From contig JAUSID010000123.1 of assembly GCA_030648295.1 (NCBI GenBank), positions 24,923-88,922 on the forward strand: a stretch of 64,000 bases of DNA, in the 5' to 3' direction. The position numbers and the translations under genes are program-made. The notes under the pieces were generated by a model that had not been told where the DNA came from, searched no databases, and saw nothing but the letters and a program-made list of their open reading frames with translations. Origin of the DNA: Opitutaceae bacterium. GTDB taxonomy: Bacteria; Verrucomicrobiota; Verrucomicrobiia; Opitutales; Opitutaceae. This document shows positions 54,286-62,819 of this stretch, one piece after another (position 1 is the stretch's first letter; each line of letters opens with the position of its first letter).

Positions 54286-56343
54286 TCACTGTTTTCGCAC
54301 CACGGCCAGCCAGTCGTCGGCTGACGGTGCATTTAGCGTGACTTTGGCGCCGCCGCGCACCGTGCCGGTCGGCTGCAGTTTGCCGCCCTCCCGCGGATTG
54401 AACCATCCGACCGAGTAGGGTCCGGCGGCACCGGCCAGATCGAGTTCGGCCGCGCCGCCCTCGGGCAGGTAGACGAGGTAAAGCTCACCCGGCAGGGCGA
54501 AGCAGTAGCGGCTGTTGTCGTGCTTCGTGTTTCCCACGAGTTCGTCGGCGTTCGTCATCTGGTCGACGGGCACGTTGTGCTCACGGAAAAAATTGAGCGC
54601 GATCCCGCAGTAACCCCAGGACTTGTCGCGCGATCGGAAGTCTTCGCACCCAAGATCGTTTTGCGGGAGTTGGTATCCAAAATAGTATTCCACGCCGCCG
54701 CCACCCGCGAGCAGCGTGCCCCACAAGGTGGCCTGGCGGATGTCGTGCAGGTCGTAGCCGTCGCCTTGTTTCCCCGGGGGCGTCCGCCCCCCGAAACCCT
54801 GGTACCCCGGATCGGGCGGCACGCCGAGCGTGGCGGGATTCTGTTCGTCCTGATTCACGACCCACGGCCGGCCGACGCGGGCGGATTCGCGGCGCCAGTG
54901 CACTGTCCGCGCGTGCGCCGCGCTCCAGTGATTCTGCGCCGAGAGTCCCGTGATGTGCGTCCGCGTCTTCAGCAGCGCGCCGTAAACGGCCTCCTGCTGG
55001 TTCGGAAAGGTGTGCACCACGATGAGGTGGTCATACGGATCCGTGTCGCTGATGTACTTGGCCATGGCCGCCTGTTCCTCGGTCGACTGCGTGTTTTCCT
55101 CCCCCAGGTTCCAATTGAGGGCGAGATGGTGGGCGAACCGCGCCATCAGCTCGCGCAGGTACAGTTTCCGCTCCGGCCCGGTGGCGCCCCCGTCGAGCGC
55201 CTCCGGGATGTTCTGCGGCGTCTTCTGCGCCCGCGAGCGGTGATCGTCGTTTTCATTTTCCTGCAGCTTGAAATGAAGGAAGAGCCCGAGCCGCTGCGCA
55301 TGCGCAAAGACGATGCCCCACTGGTCGAGCCGCGAGCAGTCGTAATGAAACTTTTCGTCGCGCGCGATGAACGGCCAGACGTTGTCCCCGTCGCCGCCGG
55401 CGTTGTACGTGAGGAACGAAAATCCGTTCGCGCCCTTGCCCGCGAGGTAGTTCAGCGCGCCGATCAGCCCCTTGCCCTTGCCGTCCTTCCAGGTTGGATC
55501 GCCCGGCCGCCAGTCGCGCAGGTGCGGCGACCAGGTCTTCAGCGGCGCATTTTTCTTCAGCGCCATCGTGTCGTCGAAATCCGCATACGCGAGCAGCGTC
55601 TCCGGCGCGTCGGCGCCCGCCTTCAGAAATGGCCGGCCGCTGCCGGCGAAATGCAGGTAGTGCCCACCGGTGTAGGTCAGCCGGCCGGCGGCGGCGGCGC
55701 GGAAATCGCGGCCGGATTTGTCGGACGCGCCGACGGTGAACGAGCCGGATTTCCCGTCGAACGGGGAGAGCGCCGCGCCGCCGCCGTCGAGCGCGGCGTG
55801 CCGGCCGTGCGTGAATGACACGCGGTACCTCCACCGGCCGATCTTGTCGGGTGCGAGGTGGGCGCGCCATACCGTGCCCGCCCGGGCCGAGGTGTTGGCG
55901 GCATTGCCATCGGCCGCGAAGTAGCCGGGAACCGAATACACCGGAGCGCCGGATTCGTGGGTGAACGTCACCTGCAGCCGGTAATCGGTGAACGGATTCG
56001 GCGCGGTGTCGGGTTCCGCCGCGAACGGGCCGGCGAGGTCGAGCGTGACCTTGTGCCATTGCTTGAGCTCCCCCGTGACCTTGATCGCACCGGCGCCGTG
56101 GGGCTGGCGCGCCACGGGCTTGCGCGCCTCGGCCTTTTGCGCGATGGCGGCGGCGAGTTGCGGCGGCTCCCGCCCGGGCTCGACATCCGCGCCTTTCCCG
56201 CCTTGGGCGGTTTTCGCCGCTTTTGCGGGCGGTGTCGGCTGAGGCGCCGTCGGAGCGGCGGCGTGGGCCGCGAGCAAAACGAAGGTGGCGCTGCTGAGCG
56301 CGACGAACCGGCGAAGGCACCCGGTGGATGGGATGAGATTCAT
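54286..56343 (-). CDS. exported DUF5060-type glycoside-hydrolase-like protein
   Basis: 685 residues with a signal peptide (RRFVALSSATFVLLAAHAAA) and a Pro/Ala/Lys-rich linker. A DUF5060 beta-sandwich (about 88-205: VTGELKQWHKVTLDLAGPFA) leads to a catalytic-like TIM barrel (HYLHFAGSGRPFLKAGADAP, then TYNAGGDGDNVWPF and LHFKLQENENDDHR). NWNLGEENTQSTEEQAAMAK carries the putative acidic pair. A collagen-binding-like C-terminal domain ends the protein (VGWFNPREGGKLQPTG). Related DUF4038/DUF5060 proteins are thought to attack plant or algal polysaccharides; the substrate is open. It lies 39 bp downstream of the cyclase gene. Confidence 0.8.
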   Translation of the reverse strand: MNLIPSTGCLRRFVALSSATFVLLAAHAAAPTAPQPTPPAKAAKTAQGGKGADVEPGREPPQLAAAIAQKAEARKPVARQPHGAGAIKVTGELKQWHKVTLDLAGPFAAEPDTAPNPFTDYRLQVTFTHESGAPVYSVPGYFAADGNAANTSARAGTVWRAHLAPDKIGRWRYRVSFTHGRHAALDGGGAALSPFDGKSGSFTVGASDKSGRDFRAAAAGRLTYTGGHYLHFAGSGRPFLKAGADAPETLLAYADFDDTMALKKNAPLKTWSPHLRDWRPGDPTWKDGKGKGLIGALNYLAGKGANGFSFLTYNAGGDGDNVWPFIARDEKFHYDCSRLDQWGIVFAHAQRLGLFLHFKLQENENDDHRSRAQKTPQNIPEALDGGATGPERKLYLRELMARFAHHLALNWNLGEENTQSTEEQAAMAKYISDTDPYDHLIVVHTFPNQQEAVYGALLKTRTHITGLSAQNHWSAAHARTVHWRRESARVGRPWVVNQDEQNPATLGVPPDPGYQGFGGRTPPGKQGDGYDLHDIRQATLWGTLLAGGGGVEYYFGYQLPQNDLGCEDFRSRDKSWGYCGIALNFFREHNVPVDQMTNADELVGNTKHDNSRYCFALPGELYLVYLPEGGAAELDLAGAAGPYSVGWFNPREGGKLQPTGTVRGGAKVTLNAPSADDWLAVVRKQ

Positions 56344-56382
56344 GGGAGGGTTGCGACGGATTGAGCCGTGGAAAATTTGTGG

Positions 56383-57084
56383 TTATGCGGGCGGATTGCC
56401 GTCATGGGGGAAACCGGTCGGCCAGCCTTCAATGGCGAACGCGCGGACGGGCGAACCGTCGCCGCCCGCGAGCCGCAGCGGGAGCGCAGCGAACAGCACG
56501 CGTTCCTGCGCCAGCCGATCGAGATGCGCGAGTCCCTCGACGATGGTCACGCCGCCGCCAAGCAGGATTTTGTGGATCCGCGTGACCTCGTCACGGTTGT
56601 TCACGTCGGCGACGGAAGGCGGCTCGACGCCGAGCATGTTCACGCCGCGCGCCACACACCACTCCGCCAGCTCGCTGCTGATCCGGGGCAGGGCATCGCG
56701 ATACAGCGCGCTGTCGTTCGCGTGTTCGCTCCAGCCGGTGTGCAACAGCAGGTTTTCGCCGCGCCTGAATTTTTCCGCGGTGGCACCGAGGTGTGCCACC
56801 GTAAGCAGCGCTCGCGGCGCGCAAGGCGCGAGCCGCACCACCCAGGCGGGCCCGATGCATCGGTCCACCGGTTGCTGATCGATCGTCTGCGGGCCGGCGC
56901 CGAAATGCGCCGGCGCGTCCATGTGCGTACCAGCGTGGGAATACAGATGCCACGTCGCGGCGTTCCAGCCATCGCGCTCGAGTGTGAATTTCGGCTCCAC
57001 CGCGACGCCACGCGCGCCCGACACCAGTGGCAGGGTCAGATCGATGAAGCGGGTTTGGGCATCTGGAAATCGGTCGTCTGTCAT
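56383..57084 (-). CDS. cyclase-family (kynurenine formamidase-like) metal hydrolase
   Basis: 233 residues from ATG 57084 (MTDDRFPDAQTRFIDLTLPL). The metal-binding motif HAGTHMDAPAHF is complete (H-x3-H-x-D-x-P-x-H). LLLHTGWSEH and GVNMLGVEPPSVADVNNRDE with VTRIHKILLGGGVTIVEGLA complete the family pattern. Members hydrolyse amides or lactones; isatin hydrolase and kynurenine formamidase are examples. Between a dehydrogenase and a glycosidase-like gene it may open a sugar-acid lactone. That is inference from context. Confidence 0.88.
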   Translation of the reverse strand: MTDDRFPDAQTRFIDLTLPLVSGARGVAVEPKFTLERDGWNAATWHLYSHAGTHMDAPAHFGAGPQTIDQQPVDRCIGPAWVVRLAPCAPRALLTVAHLGATAEKFRRGENLLLHTGWSEHANDSALYRDALPRISSELAEWCVARGVNMLGVEPPSVADVNNRDEVTRIHKILLGGGVTIVEGLAHLDRLAQERVLFAALPLRLAGGDGSPVRAFAIEGWPTGFPHDGNPPA

Positions 57085-57152
57085 CGGCAGCTTGAAATAT
57101 TTGGCCAGGCCATGGTGGCGCCACGCGCGATCTGAAAGCGGGGCGATGTTGT

Positions 57153-58280
57153 CTACCCCGTCCCCGCGGGGTCCGCGAGCTCGCTCCGAATCGGGCCAGC
57201 GGATCGCATGGTCTCGATCGTCTCGATAATCCGGGCCGTCATCTCGGTGGTGCTCAATTTTCCGCCGAGGTCGGACGTCGCGTTCGCCGGATTCGCCAGC
57301 ACCCGCGCGACGGCAGACTCTATGATTCGCGCACCGCGCACCGTTTCCGGATGCGCGAGCCACTCCAACATCAACGCGACGGAGAGGATCGTCGCGATCG
57401 GGTTGGCAATGCCCTTGCCGGCAATGGTCGGGGCGGTGCCGTGCGACGGTTGGAACAAACCGTGCTCGTCCCCCAGATCCGCCGACGGCGCCATGCCCAT
57501 GCCGCCGACGAGCCCGGCGGCCAGATCCGAGAGGATGTCGCCGAACATGTTTTCCGTCACGAGCACATCGAAGTCCTGTGGCCTTTGCACGAGGAACAGC
57601 GCCATGGCATCGACGTATACGCGTTCCGTCCGCACGTCCGGAAACCCGGCGGCGACCTCATCGAATACGCGGCGGAAAAACGCCATGGAGGGCAGGACGT
57701 TTGCCTTGTCGACGAGCGTGCAGTGGCGGCGCCGCTTTTGGGCGAGCCGAAATGCGGCCCGGGAAATCCGCTCCGCTCCGTGCCGCGTGATTGTCATCGT
57801 GTCGGTCTCGAAATCGCGCCCGGCCGCGCGCGGCGTCAGCCGCGCCGAGAACAGCCCCTCGCAGTTCTCGCGGACGATCACGAGATCGACTTGCGGCTCA
57901 CCGCCGCTGCCCGGTTCGCGGCCGCGCCAGGGCGAATGGGACGGGTGGTAAAGGCGAATCGGCCGCACGCCATTGTAGAGATCGAGCTGCTCGCGGAGAT
58001 CGATCTGCGGGGTCATCTCGACGCCATTTGGCCAGCGCACGTCGGGCAATCCCATCGCGCCGAGCAGAATTGCATCCGCCGCCTTGATACACTCGACGGT
58101 GGCCGCCGGAAGCGGATGACCGTTGCGCAGGTATTCGCGCGCGCCGACCGCGAACTCCTCCGTGGTGAAACGCACCGCCTCGAGTTGGCGCTCCACCCCG
58201 CGGAGAACCGCCAGCCCCGCGTCAACAACTTCCGGACCGATGCCGTCGCCGGGAAGAACCGCGATATGAAAATCCGCCAT
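57153..58280 (-). CDS. isocitrate/isopropylmalate dehydrogenase-family enzyme
   Basis: 375 residues. The beta-decarboxylating dehydrogenase fold is clear: IAVLPGDGIGPEVVDAGLAV at the N-terminus, VIVRENCEGLFSARL, YVDAMALFLVQRPQDFDVLV with NMFGDILSDLAAGL for the metal site, and FQPSHGTAPTIAGKGIANPI for NAD(P) binding. It is not a clear LeuB: the substrate-loop region differs, and a tartrate/D-malate or other 2-hydroxyacid role fits the catabolic operon it heads. It is the first gene of a six- or seven-gene minus-strand run. Confidence 0.85.
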   Translation of the reverse strand: MADFHIAVLPGDGIGPEVVDAGLAVLRGVERQLEAVRFTTEEFAVGAREYLRNGHPLPAATVECIKAADAILLGAMGLPDVRWPNGVEMTPQIDLREQLDLYNGVRPIRLYHPSHSPWRGREPGSGGEPQVDLVIVRENCEGLFSARLTPRAAGRDFETDTMTITRHGAERISRAAFRLAQKRRRHCTLVDKANVLPSMAFFRRVFDEVAAGFPDVRTERVYVDAMALFLVQRPQDFDVLVTENMFGDILSDLAAGLVGGMGMAPSADLGDEHGLFQPSHGTAPTIAGKGIANPIATILSVALMLEWLAHPETVRGARIIESAVARVLANPANATSDLGGKLSTTEMTARIIETIETMRSAGPIRSELADPAGTG

Positions 58281-58316
58281 GCGTGGTCGGACGTTAACAG
58301 GACGCCGTGTTGCGAT

Positions 58317-58427
58317 TCAAGGGCAAGCCGGTGCCGGCGAGCCCGGCCCGAGGAGGGGAATGCGGTCCGGCGGCTTGCGTTCCAGCATCGCCAGCCATCG
58401 CTGGCGAGGCGTCATTTCCAGGTGCAT
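58317..58427 (-). pseudogene. N-terminal remnant of a uroporphyrinogen-decarboxylase-family protein
   Basis: MHLEMTPRQRWLAMLERKPP followed by DRIP is the usual opening of URO-D/MtaA-type proteins (M-T-P-R-Q-R-W-L-x-x-L-x-x-x-x-x-D-R-x-P), but the frame stops after 36 residues. The ATG shares one base with the TGA of the remnant upstream (TGATG), so two coupled genes stood here. Loss of the rest points to a deletion at about 58320. Confidence 0.65.
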
Positions 58428-58549
58428 CAGCTTTCCACGGCGAACTTCGGTGGGGTCGTTTTCCACTTGCCCCACGTGAAGTCCGGACATTTCACGGGCG
58501 AGCTGCCGGCGGCGATCGATTGTTCCGACAACGCAAGGATCGCGCTCAT
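58427..58549 (-). pseudogene. C-terminal remnant, probably of an oxidoreductase
   Basis: MSAILALSEQSIAAGSSPVK followed by CPDFTWGKWKTTPPKFAVES looks like the last 40 residues of a longer protein, possibly a Gfo/Idh-type oxidoreductase, but this is tentative. A stop lies in frame just upstream (at about 58565), so the 5' part is gone. It is coupled to the URO-D remnant. Confidence 0.5.
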
Positions 58550-58603
58550 CGTTACCGGCCGAGTTCACCCCCTCACCGACGACCGCTTCACCGCCTCGCC
58601 GCT

Positions 58604-59521
58604 TCACCGGCTCTGAAGCAGGTTCTTCAGCGCCGTGAGATATTTCTGCTGCGTGCGCCTGATGACTTCGGCGGGCAGCCGTGGCGCGGGTGGCGTCTGG
58701 TTCCAGTTCAACGCGACGAGGTGATCGCGGACAAACTGTTTGTCGTAGCTGTGCGGTGATTGATTCGGCGCATAGCTTTCGGCCGGCCAGTAACGCGACG
58801 AATCCGGCGTGAGGAGTTCGTCGATCAGCCACACGTTGCCGGCTGCGTCGGTTCCAAATTCGAATTTCGTATCGGCGAGGATCATCCCGGCGCCGTGGGC
58901 GCGGTCGTGGGCGTAGCGATAGATCGCCAGGCTGGTTTCCTTGAGCGTGGAGTAAAGAGCCGGGCCGGCGATCTCCGCGCCTTGCGCGTCATTGATCGGC
59001 TCGTCGTGCTGGCCCTTGGGCGCCTTGGTGGTCGGCGTGAAAATCGCTTCGGGCAGTCGATCGGCCTGGCGGAGGCCGATGGGCAACCGGATGCCGCAGA
59101 CCTGGCCGGTTTTCTGATACGCGCTCCAGCCGCTTCCAATCAAGTAGCCGCGGACGACGCACTCGATCGGCACGGTCTTGAGCTTGCGCACGATCATGCT
59201 GCGCAGCTGCAGGTCGCGATCGGTGATTCCCCGTCGGGCGAACTCGCCCGGTTGATCCGGCAGCAGGTGGTTCTGAATCAGGTGGGTGGTCTGCGCGAAC
59301 CACCAGTTGCTCATCTGCGTGAGGATCGCGCCCTTACCCGGGATGCCGTCGGGCAGGATGACGTCGAACGCGGAGAGCCGGTCGGTGGCGACGAGGAGCA
59401 GCGCGTCGCCGAGGTCGAAGATTTCGCGCACTTTGCCGGAGGCGATGCGCGGGAACGGCAGGTTGGTGATGGTGGTGACGGCGTTCGGTGGGAGGGCCGT
59501 CTCGATTTCGGAGAACGTCAT
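58604..59521 (-). CDS. purC: phosphoribosylaminoimidazole-succinocarboxamide synthase
   Basis: SAICAR synthetase of purine biosynthesis, 305 residues, joining CAIR and aspartate with ATP. The N-terminal ATP loop is FPRIASGKVREIFDLGD, followed by ATDRLSAFDVILPDGIPGKG and VRGYLIGSGWSAYQKTG. LADTKFEFGTDAAGNVWLID and the DELLTPDSSRYWPAESY block complete the family signatures. It belongs to the longer, yeast-like PurC group (about 300 residues). ATG 59521 begins MTFSEIETALPPNAVTTITN. It is a single core gene, with the tRNA-Glu gene divergent to its right. Confidence 0.95.
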   Translation of the reverse strand: MTFSEIETALPPNAVTTITNLPFPRIASGKVREIFDLGDALLLVATDRLSAFDVILPDGIPGKGAILTQMSNWWFAQTTHLIQNHLLPDQPGEFARRGITDRDLQLRSMIVRKLKTVPIECVVRGYLIGSGWSAYQKTGQVCGIRLPIGLRQADRLPEAIFTPTTKAPKGQHDEPINDAQGAEIAGPALYSTLKETSLAIYRYAHDRAHGAGMILADTKFEFGTDAAGNVWLIDELLTPDSSRYWPAESYAPNQSPHSYDKQFVRDHLVALNWNQTPPAPRLPAEVIRRTQQKYLTALKNLLQSR

Positions 59522-59654
59522 GTCAGGGTGTTCTTTGCACCGATGCGCATGAAAGGTCGCGAAAAAAAAAGCAGCCGGTTGGCGGCGGCTGGCGGGCCGA
59601 AAAAATCCCTTGCGCGTGCAGACCCACCCCGTAGGGTGCCCGGCTCCGCGGTTA

Positions 59655-59732
59655 GTCCCCATCGTCTAGCCCGGTCCAGGACACCACCCTTTCACGGTGA
59701 GAACCGGGGTTCGAATCCCCGTGGGGACGCCA
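59655..59732 (+). tRNA. tRNA-Glu (anticodon TTC)
   Basis: Acceptor GTCCCCA pairs with TGGGGAC, followed by G and an encoded CCA. The D-arm holds TCGTCTAGCCCGGTCCAGGA. The anticodon stem CCACC/GGTGA-type pairing surrounds the loop CTTTCAC with anticodon TTC, and the T-arm is CGGGGTTCGAATCCCCG. Length including CCA is 78 bases. It is complete and looks functional. Confidence 0.96.
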
Positions 59733-59903
59733 AGGATAATGCCGCCGAAGGCGTGGATCATCGGGGATGAGAACCCCGGAGGGGTTTGACGTAGCGAGCC
59801 TGCGAGCGGAGATGGGGCGCGCGAAGCGCGAGTGCGCAGCACCTGCCGCAGGCAGCCAATCCCCGTGGGGACGCCATGGATAATGCCGCCGAAGGCGCGG
59901 ATC
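59714..59903 (+). repeat. 46-bp direct repeat of the tRNA-Glu 3' end and flank
   Basis: AATCCCCGTGGGGACGCCA plus flank (ggataatgccgccgaaggcg and so on) at 59714-59759 is repeated at 59858-59903 with two differences, 144 bases apart. Before the second copy stands a piece like the tRNA's gatgagaacc. The interval between carries an unrelated GC-rich segment with its own palindromes (gcgcgcgaagcgcg, acctgccgcaggc). It is either a tandem tRNA duplication disrupted by a small insert or an att-like scar. The rest of 59904-60078 has no gene. Confidence 0.8.
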
Positions 59904-59931
59904 TGATGAGTGCCACGGGCGGTGGCCGGAA

Positions 59932-59977
59932 TGGCCACCGGTTACGTCATGTCGCCTTTGGCCACCGGTTACGTCAT
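59932..59977. repeat. 19-bp direct repeat
   Basis: TGGCCACCGGTTACGTCAT at 59932-59950 and again, identical, at 59959-59977, separated by 8 bases. It contains the short inverted unit gtggcc/ggccac. It is noncoding and downstream of the tRNA repeat. Confidence 0.8.
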
Positions 59978-60078
59978 CGATGTGCGCATTTGGAACTACT
60001 TAGCTCGATCGGACTACGGTGCTAATTCGTCCAAACTGAAAACTGCACGCCCGCAGAACGCGATCAGCGTGTGAAATC

Positions 60079-60573
60079 TCATGGCGGCGGGGCATCAAAT
60101 GGGACGGCGAAATAGAAAAAGATCGCTTTTGTGCGCTCGTAGATCAGTTGCTCGAACATTCCACCCCGTTCGCATAGCGCATTCATCGGCGGAAAATTTG
60201 CCCGCAGGAATTCCATCAACTCGCCGCGATCGTATTCGACCGCCACGCTCGCCCGTTCATCGACTTTCAGAGCGGAAATCGAAGGCAGGCAACAAAGCAC
60301 CATCATCTGGAATTCCTCGGCATCCAGATTGCAGAAGTAGAGCCAATACGGCCATGCATCGCGAAACGCCGCGTAAAATGATCTGACCTCCGGTATCGAA
60401 TGAATCTCGCGCGGATCGTCATCAAACCCTTCGATCATAAACGTCATCGAATTCATCATCTCCCGCAGGCGCCGTCCTCGGGGGAGTTTTTCCGGCGCGT
60501 AGATGTCCAGAAAATGGCTGAAGTCGCCACGTTCCACTTTCGACCGACTGAACTGGTAAACGACCAGGTTCAT
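60079..60573 (-). CDS. hypothetical protein downstream of a TPR protein
   Basis: 164 residues from ATG 60573 (MNLVVYQFSRSKVERGDFSH). It is rich in aromatic residues (FYAAFRDAWPYWLYFCNLDA) and acidic residues, has no signal peptide or membrane segment, and shows no family I recognise. It starts 16 bp after the stop of the large TPR protein gene, so the two are one operon and are likely to act together. It might be a partner or immunity-like protein, but nothing in the sequence says so. Confidence 0.7.
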   Translation of the reverse strand: MNLVVYQFSRSKVERGDFSHFLDIYAPEKLPRGRRLREMMNSMTFMIEGFDDDPREIHSIPEVRSFYAAFRDAWPYWLYFCNLDAEEFQMMVLCCLPSISALKVDERASVAVEYDRGELMEFLRANFPPMNALCERGGMFEQLIYERTKAIFFYFAVPFDAPPP

Positions 60574-60589
60574 CCTTCCACCAAGATGC

Positions 60590-62551
60590 TCACTGGCCTT
60601 CGCGTTTTCGCGCTTCGTGCAACGCGAGCGCCTTCTGGTAGGCATCGTGGAGGTCGATGCTGATATCATGATCAGGCGCGACGCGCTGAAAAGCCGCGAA
60701 CATGACGCACATCACTTCCAAGCCGGAGAGCATTTCGTCACCGTAGGCGGCAACGCGATAGCTTTTATCGGGGCTGCCGTAGTCCAGTCCATCCTTGCCC
60801 ACCAACGCCGCGTCGGCCGCCACGCGCTGAACGGTTGCAACGTCCATGCGGTCGAGTTGCTTCAAGATTTCGAGAAAATAGAAGACGGCTGCCGGGGATT
60901 TGCGGGCCAGCAACTCCGGGTTCGACGAACCCTCCGTCGCAGGGTTCTTCGCGGCTTCACCGGTGTCCTCCTGCCAGCTGAACCATTCGTTCAGTCGCAA
61001 CTCGGCCGCGAACTTGTCGATGACCTCGTATTCGGCTCCGGGAGTCAGGTTCTGGGTTTGTTCGGCCCAAAGCCGAAACAGTTTCAAGCCACGCTCCATC
61101 GCACCCATCTGAATGTAGGGCACACTTGCGCCCAAAGCCCCTGCGAACTGGTGGTCGACGAACGCCGCATAGCACGCGTTGAGAAAGCGCGAGGCATGCA
61201 GGATGCGCCGAGGCACGATGCGAACGTTTTCCGGCGCGGAGGATCCCTTCACCGCCTCCTCCAGCAAAAGAACCAGCGACTCCACTTGAGCGTAGCGGAG
61301 GGCGGGATGCCGGGTCGCAATCCTTCGCTCGATGATCATGTCGACCGGCAAATTGTAGAGCTGGGACATCACGCCGCGGATCAGCTGGTCGATCACCCCA
61401 TCAACCGCATTCGCGGACACGGCGCGACGCAATGCGCCCAACTCGGATTCGATTTCGCCCAACGCCGTGGCGCGATTGGATTCATCGGTGGAGAAACGAC
61501 GGTTGGTGCCTGCATTTCGCGCCTCAGCCTGCATGATGAGCCGGCAAAGCTCGTGGGCGCGCATGTGCATTTTTACTGCGGGCGCCAGGGATTGGCGCAC
61601 GCGAATGACATGATGGTCCCGGGCGTGCTGCCACGCGGTCTCGGTCACAGCGGTGATCCGCACCCCAAAATCGCCATCTTCAAATCTGACTGGGCACCGG
61701 GATACACGCTCCGCTTCGCGGCCGAGCGTTTCGATTTCGGCTGTCGCCATGTCGGCGATTTCGTAAGCCAATCGTTGCGCGAGCGTGCGATAGGTGCGCG
61801 ATGCATGCTCGAAGGTTGGCATCGAGCGCGCGTCCTGCACCGTGCTTGTCGCGAACATTTTTTCGAGCACTTCAAACGCGCGACGCGATTCACCGGAATC
61901 CGACAACGCAGCGGAGAGGCCAAGGTGCGCCTGAGCGAAGCGTGGATTTGCATGGAGCGCGCTTTCAAAGGCACTGATCGCCCGAGCGAAATCACGTTTC
62001 TCCGAATACATTACGCCCATCCCATTCCACGCATAAGGATCTTGGGGTGACAGCTCCACCGCCCGTCGAAAGTAGCGCTCTGCCAACGCGGAATTCTGCC
62101 GGAAGTTGAGATTCCCGAGAATGACCCACGCCCACGCGTCGGCGGGCGCGAGACGGAGTAGCCGGCGAAGCTCCGCATCGGCGCCGAGCGTGTCACCCTT
62201 CGCCATGCGGGACATCGCCAGGTCGCGGCGACCGGTGACGTGAAGCGGATCGATGGCGAGCGCTTGCTCGTATTGCTGAATGGCTTTCTCGTGGTCGCCT
62301 TCTCTCGCACGCTTTGCCGCACGCTCGAAAAGGTCCGCCGCTTCGGCGGCGCGCTTGTTAGCCGGATCAGGGCGAGTGATGACGAGGGTGTCGTCAGTCA
62401 GAGCAAATGAGGTGTCGTTCGGCAGGAACGAATAAAGTGTCGCCGCCTGCGAGACGTCCAAGCCGCGCGCTGAGTCAGCCCCCGGGTCGAAGAACCCAGG
62501 CGCGGCGGACAGATCGGCAAGAGGAATACGTAACTCCATTAGCGGACCCAT
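60590..62551 (-). CDS. tetratricopeptide-repeat protein with unknown C-terminal domain
   Basis: 653 residues. After a short N-terminal segment (MGPLMELRIPLADLSAAPGF), residues about 80-250 hold TPR units: AAEAADLFERAAKRAREGDH, EKAIQQYEQALAIDPLHVTG, ALAERYFRRAVELSPQDPYA and FARAISAFESALHANPRFAQ. The remaining 400 residues are helical with mixed charge and match nothing I know. ATG 62551 has the ribosome-binding site AAGGTGAG four bases upstream and is clearly preferred. Upstream lies a small 48-residue gene; downstream is a 164-residue hypothetical. A role in protein-protein interaction is likely. Confidence 0.85.
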   Translation of the reverse strand: MGPLMELRIPLADLSAAPGFFDPGADSARGLDVSQAATLYSFLPNDTSFALTDDTLVITRPDPANKRAAEAADLFERAAKRAREGDHEKAIQQYEQALAIDPLHVTGRRDLAMSRMAKGDTLGADAELRRLLRLAPADAWAWVILGNLNFRQNSALAERYFRRAVELSPQDPYAWNGMGVMYSEKRDFARAISAFESALHANPRFAQAHLGLSAALSDSGESRRAFEVLEKMFATSTVQDARSMPTFEHASRTYRTLAQRLAYEIADMATAEIETLGREAERVSRCPVRFEDGDFGVRITAVTETAWQHARDHHVIRVRQSLAPAVKMHMRAHELCRLIMQAEARNAGTNRRFSTDESNRATALGEIESELGALRRAVSANAVDGVIDQLIRGVMSQLYNLPVDMIIERRIATRHPALRYAQVESLVLLLEEAVKGSSAPENVRIVPRRILHASRFLNACYAAFVDHQFAGALGASVPYIQMGAMERGLKLFRLWAEQTQNLTPGAEYEVIDKFAAELRLNEWFSWQEDTGEAAKNPATEGSSNPELLARKSPAAVFYFLEILKQLDRMDVATVQRVAADAALVGKDGLDYGSPDKSYRVAAYGDEMLSGLEVMCVMFAAFQRVAPDHDISIDLHDAYQKALALHEARKREGQ

Positions 62552-62672
62552 GAACTCACCTTTTCTCTTCGCCGTCCAGCAGGCACGCTGCGGAAGGCTG
62601 CACGTTTTGCCCGGTCGGGGATTCTCCACGGCTGCGCGCGAACCGGTGAGTTGGACCGGAAAGGGGGAAGGG

Positions 62673-62819
62673 CTAAGCACGTCGTCGTCCAAGCTGCTTG
62701 GACGGCTCTTTCAGAAAACGCGCGGTGTTGTTCTCAATCTTGGTGAAAAGTTCGGGCCACGCGTCGTAAACGTAGCGCCTGGATTCTTCGACGGGTCGGT
62801 CGAACCACGAGTGAAACAC
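62673..62819 (-). CDS. 48-residue small protein with strong ribosome-binding site
   Basis: Starts at GTG 62819 with GGAGGAG seven bases upstream, an excellent site. The sequence begins VFHSWFDRPVEESRRYVYDA, continues WPELFTKIENNTARFLKEPS and ends KQLGRRRA. It is hydrophilic with basic ends, and no family was recognised. It lies 121 bp upstream of the TPR gene on the same strand and could share a transcript. The strong ribosome-binding site is the main support for translation. Confidence 0.6.
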   Translation of the reverse strand: MFHSWFDRPVEESRRYVYDAWPELFTKIENNTARFLKEPSKQLGRRRA

